64,000 bases of DNA from an uncultured Bacteroidales bacterium. GTDB taxonomy: Bacteria > Bacteroidota > Bacteroidia > Bacteroidales > Paludibacteraceae. The stretch is taken from positions 124,001-188,000 of the forward strand of contig ONIM01000002.1 in the NCBI GenBank assembly GCA_900317885.1. The letters are read 5' to 3'. Positions 34,263 through 42,637 of this stretch are shown piece after piece. Under the pieces are notes generated by a model. It did not search any database and was not told where the DNA came from. It saw only the letters and a list, made by a program, of their open reading frames with translations. A program made the translations under genes and the position numbers. Numbering within the stretch: position 1 is the first letter of the stretch; every line of letters begins with the position of its first letter.

Positions 34263-35395
34263 TACATCCGTTGCATGAGGTTCGGCATCACGGCAGCCTT
34301 CCAGCTACTGAAATCGCCTGCCAGGATATGTTCGCGGGCCTGGGTGACGAGGCTCAGGTAGAATGCTAAGTTATGGATCGAGAGAATCTCCAGACCGAGC
34401 ATCTCCTGCGCATGAATCAGGTGTCTCGCATACGCCCGGGTATAGGCATGATCGACGTACGAGGTGCCGCAGGGGTCGAGTTCCGTGAAGTCGTCCTCCC
34501 ATTTCTTGTTACGCAGATTCATCACGCCTTGCCAGGTGAAGATCATGCCGTTTCGGCCGTTGCGGGTCGGCATGACGCAGTCGAACATATCTACGCCGCG
34601 CTCGATGGCCTCGAGGATGTTCCATGGGGTGCCGACGCCCATGAGGTAACGGGGTTTGTCCTGAGGCAGGATATCGTTGCAGACCTCGATCATGTCGTAC
34701 ATCACTTCCGTCGGTTCGCCTACCGCCAGACCGCCTATAGCGTAGCCGTCGCGGTCGAGGTCACGCAGCCGCTTCGAAGCCTCCTGACGCAGGTCCGTAT
34801 AGGTGCAGCCTTGCACGATAGGGAAGAGGTGTTGTTTATATCCGTAGAGGTCCTCTGTGCCGTCGAAACGGGCTATACAGCGGTCGAGCCATCGGTGCGT
34901 GCGATCCATCGAGTCCTTGGCGTATTTCTTATCCGCCGTACCCGGGCAGCACTCGTCAAAAGCCATCATGATATCCGCACCTATCTCCCGCTCGATGTCC
35001 ATCACGGACTCCGGCGTGAAGAGCAGCTTGCGACCGTCGATATGGGACGAGAACCGCACGCCTTCCTCCGTCATCTTGCGGATGTCGGTTAGGGAGAACA
35101 CCTGAAACCCGCCGCTGTCCGTCAGGATCGGCCGCGTCCATCCTTCAAAACGGTGGAGTCCGCCTGCCTTATGCAGGATCTCGGTGCCCGGACGAAGGAA
35201 GAGGTGATAGGTGTTGCCTAAGATGATCTGGGCCTTGATATCCTCCTCCAGCTCCTTTCGCTGCACGCCTTTGACGGTACCGACGGTACCGACGGGCATG
35301 AAGATAGGAGTGAGTATATCTCCGTGGTCGGTATGGATCACACCTGCCCGCGGACCTACCGCCTTCGCCTCGCTATGTAACTCAAAAAAAATCAT
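34262..35395 (-). CDS. tgt: tRNA-guanine transglycosylase
   Basis: 377 residues, full length. Exchanges G34 for preQ1 in tRNAs with GUN anticodons. Catalytic-site segments are LTDSGGFQVFSL near residue 93 (general-base Asp), GGLAVGEPTEVMYD, and the nucleophile Asp in MFDCVMPTRNGRNG near residue 265. The canonical zinc motif (CxCxxC) is not visible: the matching region reads LDPCGTSYVDHAYTRAY with a single Cys. I believe this is usual in Bacteroidota enzymes. The ATG lies inside an AT-rich tandem repeat shared with the spacer to panD. The stop overlaps the lptG-like start by one base. Confidence 0.95.
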   Translation of the reverse strand: MIFFELHSEAKAVGPRAGVIHTDHGDILTPIFMPVGTVGTVKGVQRKELEEDIKAQIILGNTYHLFLRPGTEILHKAGGLHRFEGWTRPILTDSGGFQVFSLTDIRKMTEEGVRFSSHIDGRKLLFTPESVMDIEREIGADIMMAFDECCPGTADKKYAKDSMDRTHRWLDRCIARFDGTEDLYGYKQHLFPIVQGCTYTDLRQEASKRLRDLDRDGYAIGGLAVGEPTEVMYDMIEVCNDILPQDKPRYLMGVGTPWNILEAIERGVDMFDCVMPTRNGRNGMIFTWQGVMNLRNKKWEDDFTELDPCGTSYVDHAYTRAYARHLIHAQEMLGLEILSIHNLAFYLSLVTQAREHILAGDFSSWKAAVMPNLMQRM

Positions 35396-35416
35396 AAATC
35401 ATAAATCATAAATTTT
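35393..35416. repeat. AT-rich repeat (ATCATAAATCATAAATCATA) covering the tgt start codon
   Basis: Three ATCATAA units. On the minus strand GATTTATGATTT units fill the panD-tgt spacer and the last one provides the tgt ATG. Confidence 0.65.
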
Positions 35417-35419
35417 CTT

Positions 35420-35761
35420 TCAAATCCGATTGTTTTCCGGGAAAACAATACTGGGTTTGAAAGAAACCGCCTCCTCCGGCGTCATGAGGGCGTACGCCAT
35501 GATGATCACCGTGTCGCCTACGTGAATCAGATGCGCCGCGGCGCCGTTCATGCAGATACATCCCGAACCCCGGCGACCCGCGATGACATAGGTCTCCAGC
35601 CGGGCGCCGTTGGTGTTGTCCACCACTTGCACTTTCTCTCCCGCGTAGATGTTTGCCGCCTCCATGAGCGCCTCGTCGATCGTGATCGAACCTACATAAT
35701 CGAGGTTCGCCTCTGTCACCTGAACGCGGTGGATCTTAGATTTTAGTATGTTTAAATACAT
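35420..35761 (-). CDS. panD: Aspartate 1-decarboxylase (pyruvoyl enzyme)
   Basis: 113 residues, normal for PanD. Makes beta-alanine for pantothenate and coenzyme A. The self-cleavage site is YVGSITID: hydrolysis between Gly24 and Ser25 (numbering from the ATG) gives the catalytic pyruvoyl group. [20 protein letters not shown] and [20 protein letters not shown] are the conserved core strands. There is a short leader after the promoter at 35781-35811. It is the first gene of the panD-tgt-lptG unit. Confidence 0.96.
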   Translation of the reverse strand: MYLNILKSKIHRVQVTEANLDYVGSITIDEALMEAANIYAGEKVQVVDNTNGARLETYVIAGRRGSGCICMNGAAAHLIHVGDTVIIMAYALMTPEEAVSFKPSIVFPENNRI

Positions 35762-35780
35762 ATTACACCAAATTACGCCG

Positions 35781-35811
35781 CAAATTTACTGCTTTTTTTC
35801 GAATTACGCAA
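35781..35811 (-). promoter_or_regulatory. Promoter of panD
   Basis: On the minus strand: TTG (35809-35811), 20-base spacer with an A7 run, then TAAATTTG (35781-35788). The expected leader is only about 14 bases. Confidence 0.8.
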
Positions 35812-35831
35812 GAAAAAAAGTTTTTTTGCAC

Positions 35832-35853
35832 AAAAAAGAGCCCCGAAGGGCTC
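35832..35853 (-). terminator. Terminator of the InlB-repeat giant gene
   Basis: GAGCCC / GGGCTC with loop CGAA (35838-35853). On the minus strand it is followed by a T6 run. Confidence 0.85.
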
Positions 35854-35933
35854 ATTTACGGTCCATTTCCGTTACCATCTCGTTACCATTACGGACGTCA
35901 CTGTCCCGTTCGGGTCCGATTTTTGGTTGGTTT

Positions 35934-38900
35934 TTACTCTACGCGAGCGCCACGGGCATCGAATATCTTGCCATCCCGGACGATGTAGAGGACGCCGTCG
36001 ATCATCACCTTGCGGACCTTGGTACTTGGTACCTGGTCACTTGGTACTTCATCTATTCCCGTCGGCGTATTCTGGATCGGCGAGATCTCCAGATAGAAGC
36101 GGTTGGTATAATCGCCTTGTTGGAGCGTAACGGTGTAGTCCAGCGCACTGAGGCTGGTTCTTATTCCCGTCGCCTCATCCACGAGCACTAATCCTACGCC
36201 GTCCGTCCCCTCCGGTATGGAGAAGGTATAGTCTCCGGTGCTCTTGATCGATACGCCTACCGGTACGATGGCGGTCTGATTGCTCATCGGCAAGGTGTTT
36301 CCGGCTACGGGGATATAGCCCTCCACCAGAGTATAGATGTTTGCTTTCTTTGTGTTTTTCTCTTTTGTCAGGTCTTCGCCGAAAACAAAGTTGGCACTCG
36401 CATTTTCATCGTTGCTCATTTTGACGAAAGTCTGATCCTCCATCTTGTCGTTTCTCCGTAGTTCAAGGCGGAACTCCTCGCTTTGAGGTTCCTCTGCGTA
36501 TGTACGGCGTGCTACAATCGGCGAAGGAGTGGTTGCGCTTGCCAGACTCCAAGTCAGCGTTCCGTGGTATTGTACATAATACGCGTGCATCGCTTTGAAC
36601 GGATAACTCGAGCCGCTTTGTACCGTGTACGTATTATCGTTCGCGTTCCATTCGTACAGGAACGGCAGGTTTTGCGTCCAGTTGAGCGCGGAGTTATCTT
36701 TCCAGGTTACCGTGCCGCCTTCGTCGGTCAGAGTAGTGCCGTAGTTCGCAAAACTCGGTACACCGATGATATTCCAGTGACTATCTACTTTCGTACGGTT
36801 TTTGTTAATATCCGGACTTGTGCCACCTGAGTTCGTGCGGTCAATAGTACAGGTATGAGCAGGAACTTCTACGGAAGCCGTTGTCTGCTTGATAGTGCCG
36901 GCTGTAGAGGTGGACGGGAAGAAGAGTTCAATCTGTTGAATCTCGTGACTCCAGAAGGTTCGATTTGTGGCTTGCATCAGATCGAGATCCAAAGCCAGAA
37001 CGTATCCCATTCCGCCTTTGAGAACCACTCCGTTACGGTCCTCAATATATTCCCAGAATCCTTCGCTATCAGCCCAGTACCCTTGTGCAGCACGTGCGGC
37101 TCCGTTGTAGCGCATTATAATCCAGTGTACGCCGTATGTACCGAATCCGAATACTTCGCTGAGGTTGACATCAAACGGGAAGGAAATCCAGTATAACCCG
37201 CGTTCGTCTGACGACTTCATGGAGCCGGCATCTACCAAGGGGTGATGGGTGCGGATAGCTTCGTCCGTGTCGCAGTGATCTTTTAAGTGGTCCTCCGGGT
37301 GCTGGCGGTTATTCAGTGTCCATCGGTTGAACCGCATTACGCCATAAACGGTCTTTACCTCAGTCAAACTACCGCCGGTGTTGAAGGTGATTTGCTGACC
37401 TGCGCCCTGATGCTCACGAATCACCATGAGGTCGGCATGAATGGCTGTTTCTCCACTTACGGCAGAGCCGTCCGGCAAGTATGCCGCTATCAGACGGTTG
37501 GTCTTGAAATCATAAATCAATCGGGCATTGCAAGTACCGGATCCGTCGCCGTTAATGAGGATGACATAGTCGCCCTCCGTCCACGCTCCCCCGGCATAGT
37601 TTCCGCGGAAATATTGTGCGTTCGCTTCGCTCGGCGAGTCTTGGGCGTAGCAGGCGAAGAGTTTGAATTTGGTACGTGTCGTTACTTTGATCTCACGCTC
37701 GTAGATCCAGTTTTCGTTATCCTGGAATATTGCTTCCTTATTTGCATGGCTTTCTCCACTTCCGGAGAGATCCGAACCATCGCTATTCCAGAAGGTATTT
37801 TCGCCTTTCAGTACGAGGAATTTCTTGGCGGTATTGGTGGACGAACTGACGTACGCACGGCTGATCTTGTTGGTCGATCTATTCCACATGAAGCGGATGT
37901 TGGCGCTGTACTTATCTCCTGTTTTACTGGAGATAATAGTGGTCCCACTATAACTTTCTGCTTTCAGTTCGCCCGGACGATTAGGATCATTAGCCGGGTA
38001 GATGTTATTATACGGATTATCTACATCCTGTACTAAGGTATCCGAGATGCAAAAACTATAATCGTTGGCAATACAGAACACCACATTCGTTCCGCGCGGA
38101 CACCATTTGGCTTTGTAGTGGCTGAAGAGTTCTCCGAAGGTGTTCTGCGCACGATCCTCCGAGAAAGCGGAATAGGTCATCAGGTGGTCTGAACCGGTAC
38201 GGTAGTTGTCCCATCCGCCATCCACGGCACCCGTGCGGATGTAGTAGTTGCCGGTGTACGGCTCTACTTTGGCAATGGTGAGAGCGGAGGCAGTCTGCGA
38301 AGTGATGAAGTTATATACTCCGGCGGCAGAAACGGTGTCGTAACTGGTGGCAGAGCCTACGTTTTCCCAAGTGATATTACCCTCGTTGTCAATACTTGTG
38401 ATTTTCTGGATTTGGATGGTTGGCGTATGACCTTTCGCTACGAAGAATGAAACGGTATCTGCTGCGCCTTCATTCTTGTAAATCACGCGGGACGGGTGAG
38501 ACCATGATGCCGTGTGCGATGAGCCTTGAGACCATTCTGCCAAGTCTTTATACACGAGCCTGTAACTACCTACTGATGCAGGGTAGTGCACGCCGAATAA
38601 GTATCCATAGCCACTGCTTTCTCCGAAATTCAGTTTGAAAGTATAGTCTCCGGCAGCGGAGGTCTTAATGCCGCCACGGGTGCTTGCGGCAAGTTTAACA
38701 GGAGACTCACCCTCGTCGCCGCTGGCATTGATCTTCAATGTACCGGATTTTCCGTAATAAGCACCATCGGCACGATGAATCTCATAGCCATAGATGGTAT
38801 TGGCATTCAGTTCCAAAGTAACCTCCATCGGCATGGTCTTATCCGCTGTGAAGGGGAATGCGACAGATCGTATCTCGTCCAAAACCTCTTTGGCGGTACC

Positions 38901-41900
38901 GCTGTATATATGTAAGGTATAACCCGTATTCTCCGGATAATTCATCCAGTAACCTTCGTCGTAATACTTCGCAGAGGTATTGTGCGTCGCGGGCGTTTGA
39001 CCTGCAAGCGGTACAAACATCGGCAAGGATGATTTGTAGTCCCCACGACGGACAACCTTTGTGTCGCTGAAATAGCCATAATTATGTTGATCGGCTTCCG
39101 TAAAGACTATATCTTTGTACGAAGCATTGACCCCTGCACTCTCCGCATCAAAGTAATAAATGTTTGTGCCTGGAATTTGAATCATTTTGCCGTGCTTTCC
39201 TTCGCTATAGGGGGTATCAGTATATGTATATCCGGTGTTTGCTCCAGTTCCCCAATCTTTTCCGGAATTATCCCAGTAACTATTATTTTTATAGAAATAG
39301 ACATACACATTGCTCCATCCAAGGGTGTTGTTGAAGTAAATCATCCGTTTTTTGCTATAAACGGCGGTTAACGTACCATCGTATTGGGCCTCCATGTAGA
39401 TGGCAGGTGTTGTGGTTGTCCCTTCTTCTATTTTGGTGGAGCCATTCGTGCTAATGAAAATACCATCTCCGGCCTCCCATCGCGTGAAATTATAGCCGGT
39501 GATAGCAGGTGGGTTGATTGCCGTTGACCACTCTAACGGAAGACCTGTCATTTCTACCGGAGCCGCCAAACTCCGTCCCTCGCTGTCTTGGTAACGGATA
39601 GTAACGGTGTGAGCGCTTGCTACGACAAGATCGGTCACTACGGAGTCAAGTACCGTTCCTCCGGAGCAGGATAAACCCGTGCGAAGTACGCAAGCCACCT
39701 TGTAAGTACCGCCGGCTGTCGGCGCAGAAAAACTTACGGTATTTCCGCTTACAATACTGAATCCTTCGTCGGTCAGCAAGTTTCCATTACTACGGAGAAT
39801 CTTCCAACATAGTTTGGTGTTACCTGCCGGACTCGGATCAATAACAGGCGTAGCCGTAACGAGTGCATTCGACTCAACCACTCTGGAACTTAATGTCAGA
39901 GCCGTTATTTGTGCTTTCTCAAACTGCGCATAGAGAACGACGTTGCTGCCGATCTTAGCCAAATTAGCTCCAGCAGCATAAGCAATTCCGCTTCCGTCAG
40001 CCTGCGTGTTCCAACCCGAGAAAGCGTAACCTGTTTTAGCCAAAGTGCCTATGTTGCCAAGCACGGTTGGCGTCTCGTTGGTGCGGTATTTGTTGGCATC
40101 CGTAGGAACGCTACCCGTTTCTGCACCATTTGCATTATAAGTAATGGTATAAACCGGCAAGAAGCTTAGATACCATTGTTGGCCTGTGTGTGTATCATTA
40201 TCCCAGATTACGAAACGTCCTTCCTGACCTGCCGCCAAATCAGGGATAGCCGGATAACTTTGCTCCGAAACCAGTGCATCTTTACGTGTGTTAAGCGCTG
40301 CGGCATTATCGGTAGCCGTCATGGTGCTGCAATCTACGTAGGTGCCGGGGGAGGCGGTTTCCAGACCTACTTTGAATGTTCCGGCTACATCCTCTGCTGT
40401 GATTGTTACGATTTCCGTCTGCCACATATTATCTCCCACTTCGGAGAAAGCTTTTGAGCCTCCGGCATACGTGAGACCGTAGCCGTTAGGCTGGAAACCG
40501 GCATATAGGTTTTTAGCATTACTGTCGTCAAAGATCACTAATTTGCCGACTGCACCTGTGGCCGTACCTACAGTGAGAGTACCAGGGGCCAGGCGCAAAT
40601 CCGAGAGGTTTTTCTCTTCTGAAGAGCCATATGCCGCGCCGTTAATGCCTGCAGTCCAGAAATCACCATCGTAGCCTACATAGAACTTCTTGTCCGTCGG
40701 ATCAATCAGCGTCCAATCAACGGTGCGTTTATGGTTGTCTGCCGCTCCGAAATTCAATAGTGACCACGTACTGCTATAAAAGGTACCCGATCCGTATTGG
40801 AAGTTATACGTCCCAACGCTGGCATTGGTTTTCCAACGTGCGTATAGGTTAGTACCCGCAGTGGCGATCCATTTGCCTGTACCATCCGTGTAACCGTCGA
40901 TGCTCGGAGTCAGATGTCCTTCTACGTCAATGAGCATCGTTCCTGTACCATCTGTATTGGTGTACCAACCGGCAAAAGTGTAGCCGCTTTTTTCTGGATT
41001 AGTAATGGATGCCAATGTGGATGAGTTATAGGTGGTTGTCACGTTCGCTGTGTGACCTGCACCTCCATTGCCATTAAGAGTGATTGTATAGGTGTTTGGT
41101 TTCCAATGAGGATAAAGGGTCGCATCTATGTACCCCCCGGTGTAGGTAGCACCAAGGTTATAAACTTTAGCACCACCATTTGAAGTAGCCCAACCGTCTT
41201 GTGTGTACCCCGTCTTTGTAAAAGTAGAGGAGGATAGCGTGCACGTTGAACCATAAGTAGTAATCGCACTTGCGGATACACTACCGCTTGCCCCCGTTCC
41301 AGCCGAATAGGAGACTTGATAAGGGCAGTGGATAACCATTGCGTTATCGGTTGGATTTAATGTAACAACAGCTACACCGGCGTGTGTAGATCTAAAGATA
41401 ATGTTTTTATCTCCATCTGTTGTTTGCTTCGTACCATTGGTTATAGTTACGCTATTTCCATCTGGATAATTATAATAACTCCACGTGTTATAGGTGCACA
41501 ATTTGAATTTATAATCCGTATTTGCAGTTAAAGTGCAGGTGTTCCACTTGAAATAGCCATTGGTGGCGTCGTAGGTAGGTGCGTTTTGCGTCTGTCCCCA
41601 ACTCTGATTACTTGCTCCACACGTTCCTGCAAGGTAGTATTTAGGTTGAATCATTAGCTTATGTGTGGACGTGTTAAAAAAGAAATAATATGTCAAACCA
41701 TTTGCTTTGAAGTCGCAATAAGTATCCCCGCCACTTTCCGTAGGGGAATAGATAGTTCCGACAGTAACATTATTTCCTCCGCTATCTTTTCCGTACCAGT
41801 TACTTCCGTTCAAAACTTTAAAACCAGACCATTGACCAGAAACGGTTAAATCTTTATACACCCAGTTGGTAATTCCGGATGAAACCATTTGGTGTGTCGT

Positions 41901-42473
41901 GTTTTGATCCCATGAACCATCAGGACCTAAAATAAAACATGCTGCCCACGCTTGTCCGAAACCGAGGGTGAGGAAAGCGAAAAGTAAAATCGGTGACAGC
42001 ACTTTAGTCGCATTTACTACTGACTTAATACCGACTTTGGTCCGGTTTCGTGCAGATTGTATGGATGGCTTATTTTTCATAGTAGAATTATTTTTCTGGT
42101 ATTGTAAATGAAGTTCTTTGGTCGTTTTGTTTTTCCATGCAATGAATCCCGCAAAGAGTATCGCGAAAATCGCCAAGATCCAAGGCTCGCCGATGGGGTA
42201 GTCTTCGCTCTTGCCGATCTCGTCCGGTTTGCCGAATCCTCTTCTTATACTCCCTGTCGGTCTTCCTGAGGAACTCTCGCTTGCAGTGCTTTGCTCGGAA
42301 GGCAGGGCTGCGGTGAACGGTGCGTAGGTAACTCCGGTGTACCGGATGTCGCTGGTCATAACACGCATGCTCCGCATCGGAACCGGCTCCGGCGGAGTCA
42401 TTTCATATATGGGTGCTGCCTGTACATAGGCAAAGCCTATCCATAATAAAAGATAAGTAAAAATGTGTTTCAT
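35934..42473 (-). CDS. Giant secreted protein with InlB-type (Listeria-Bacteroides) repeats
   Basis: 2179 residues. Residues 1-19 are a signal peptide; a Ser/Pro-rich stretch and a membrane segment (PWILAIFAILFAGFIAWKNK, about 98-116) follow. At residue 132 a second Met begins another signal-like stretch (VLSPILLFAFLTLGFGQAWA). InlB/Flg_new beta-grasp repeats occur at about 400-470, 470-550, 785-865 and 975-1030 (YTITLNGNGG, SGYTFAGWYTNTDGTG). Later parts are beta-rich with starch-binding-like segments. The C-terminus (KVMIDGVLYIVRDGKIFDAR) is shared with the protein at 22382-24340. A cell-surface role is inferred. The first 131 residues may be a formerly separate gene. Confidence 0.8.
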   Translation of the reverse strand: MKHIFTYLLLWIGFAYVQAAPIYEMTPPEPVPMRSMRVMTSDIRYTGVTYAPFTAALPSEQSTASESSSGRPTGSIRRGFGKPDEIGKSEDYPIGEPWILAIFAILFAGFIAWKNKTTKELHLQYQKNNSTMKNKPSIQSARNRTKVGIKSVVNATKVLSPILLFAFLTLGFGQAWAACFILGPDGSWDQNTTHQMVSSGITNWVYKDLTVSGQWSGFKVLNGSNWYGKDSGGNNVTVGTIYSPTESGGDTYCDFKANGLTYYFFFNTSTHKLMIQPKYYLAGTCGASNQSWGQTQNAPTYDATNGYFKWNTCTLTANTDYKFKLCTYNTWSYYNYPDGNSVTITNGTKQTTDGDKNIIFRSTHAGVAVVTLNPTDNAMVIHCPYQVSYSAGTGASGSVSASAITTYGSTCTLSSSTFTKTGYTQDGWATSNGGAKVYNLGATYTGGYIDATLYPHWKPNTYTITLNGNGGAGHTANVTTTYNSSTLASITNPEKSGYTFAGWYTNTDGTGTMLIDVEGHLTPSIDGYTDGTGKWIATAGTNLYARWKTNASVGTYNFQYGSGTFYSSTWSLLNFGAADNHKRTVDWTLIDPTDKKFYVGYDGDFWTAGINGAAYGSSEEKNLSDLRLAPGTLTVGTATGAVGKLVIFDDSNAKNLYAGFQPNGYGLTYAGGSKAFSEVGDNMWQTEIVTITAEDVAGTFKVGLETASPGTYVDCSTMTATDNAAALNTRKDALVSEQSYPAIPDLAAGQEGRFVIWDNDTHTGQQWYLSFLPVYTITYNANGAETGSVPTDANKYRTNETPTVLGNIGTLAKTGYAFSGWNTQADGSGIAYAAGANLAKIGSNVVLYAQFEKAQITALTLSSRVVESNALVTATPVIDPSPAGNTKLCWKILRSNGNLLTDEGFSIVSGNTVSFSAPTAGGTYKVACVLRTGLSCSGGTVLDSVVTDLVVASAHTVTIRYQDSEGRSLAAPVEMTGLPLEWSTAINPPAITGYNFTRWEAGDGIFISTNGSTKIEEGTTTTPAIYMEAQYDGTLTAVYSKKRMIYFNNTLGWSNVYVYFYKNNSYWDNSGKDWGTGANTGYTYTDTPYSEGKHGKMIQIPGTNIYYFDAESAGVNASYKDIVFTEADQHNYGYFSDTKVVRRGDYKSSLPMFVPLAGQTPATHNTSAKYYDEGYWMNYPENTGYTLHIYSGTAKEVLDEIRSVAFPFTADKTMPMEVTLELNANTIYGYEIHRADGAYYGKSGTLKINASGDEGESPVKLAASTRGGIKTSAAGDYTFKLNFGESSGYGYLFGVHYPASVGSYRLVYKDLAEWSQGSSHTASWSHPSRVIYKNEGAADTVSFFVAKGHTPTIQIQKITSIDNEGNITWENVGSATSYDTVSAAGVYNFITSQTASALTIAKVEPYTGNYYIRTGAVDGGWDNYRTGSDHLMTYSAFSEDRAQNTFGELFSHYKAKWCPRGTNVVFCIANDYSFCISDTLVQDVDNPYNNIYPANDPNRPGELKAESYSGTTIISSKTGDKYSANIRFMWNRSTNKISRAYVSSSTNTAKKFLVLKGENTFWNSDGSDLSGSGESHANKEAIFQDNENWIYEREIKVTTRTKFKLFACYAQDSPSEANAQYFRGNYAGGAWTEGDYVILINGDGSGTCNARLIYDFKTNRLIAAYLPDGSAVSGETAIHADLMVIREHQGAGQQITFNTGGSLTEVKTVYGVMRFNRWTLNNRQHPEDHLKDHCDTDEAIRTHHPLVDAGSMKSSDERGLYWISFPFDVNLSEVFGFGTYGVHWIIMRYNGAARAAQGYWADSEGFWEYIEDRNGVVLKGGMGYVLALDLDLMQATNRTFWSHEIQQIELFFPSTSTAGTIKQTTASVEVPAHTCTIDRTNSGGTSPDINKNRTKVDSHWNIIGVPSFANYGTTLTDEGGTVTWKDNSALNWTQNLPFLYEWNANDNTYTVQSGSSYPFKAMHAYYVQYHGTLTWSLASATTPSPIVARRTYAEEPQSEEFRLELRRNDKMEDQTFVKMSNDENASANFVFGEDLTKEKNTKKANIYTLVEGYIPVAGNTLPMSNQTAIVPVGVSIKSTGDYTFSIPEGTDGVGLVLVDEATGIRTSLSALDYTVTLQQGDYTNRFYLEISPIQNTPTGIDEVPSDQVPSTKVRKVMIDGVLYIVRDGKIFDARGARVE
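36016..36049. repeat. GTACCAAGTGACCAGGTACC-type repeat in the giant protein gene
   Basis: Plus strand reads CTTGGTACTTGGTACCTGGT then CACTTGGTACTTC. It is in frame and encodes EVPSDQVPSTKV just before the C-terminal motif. Confidence 0.6.
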
Positions 42474-42494
42474 GGCTTACAGCGTAATTTGGCG

Positions 42495-42525
42495 CAAAAT
42501 TACACATTTTTAATCGGATATGCAA
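42495..42525 (-). promoter_or_regulatory. Promoter of the InlB-repeat giant gene
   Basis: On the minus strand: TTG (42523-42525), 20-base spacer, then TAATTTTG (42495-42502). The leader is about 15 bases. This places transcription upstream of the first Met, supporting expression of the 1-131 region. Confidence 0.75.
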
Positions 42526-42577
42526 ATTTTTCCACAAAAAATACACATTTTTTATACATTTTTGTTGAAATAGACCC

Positions 42578-42616
42578 AAAAAAGAGAGATTTCCACGCGG
42601 AAAATCTCTCTTTTTG
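42578..42616 (-). terminator. Terminator of glgP
   Basis: AAAGAGAGATTT and AAAATCTCTCTTT arms around a CCACGCGG loop. On the minus strand it ends in a T6 run, between glgP and the giant gene. Confidence 0.85.
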
Positions 42617-42637
42617 CGATCCATTTGCCGAACGCGA

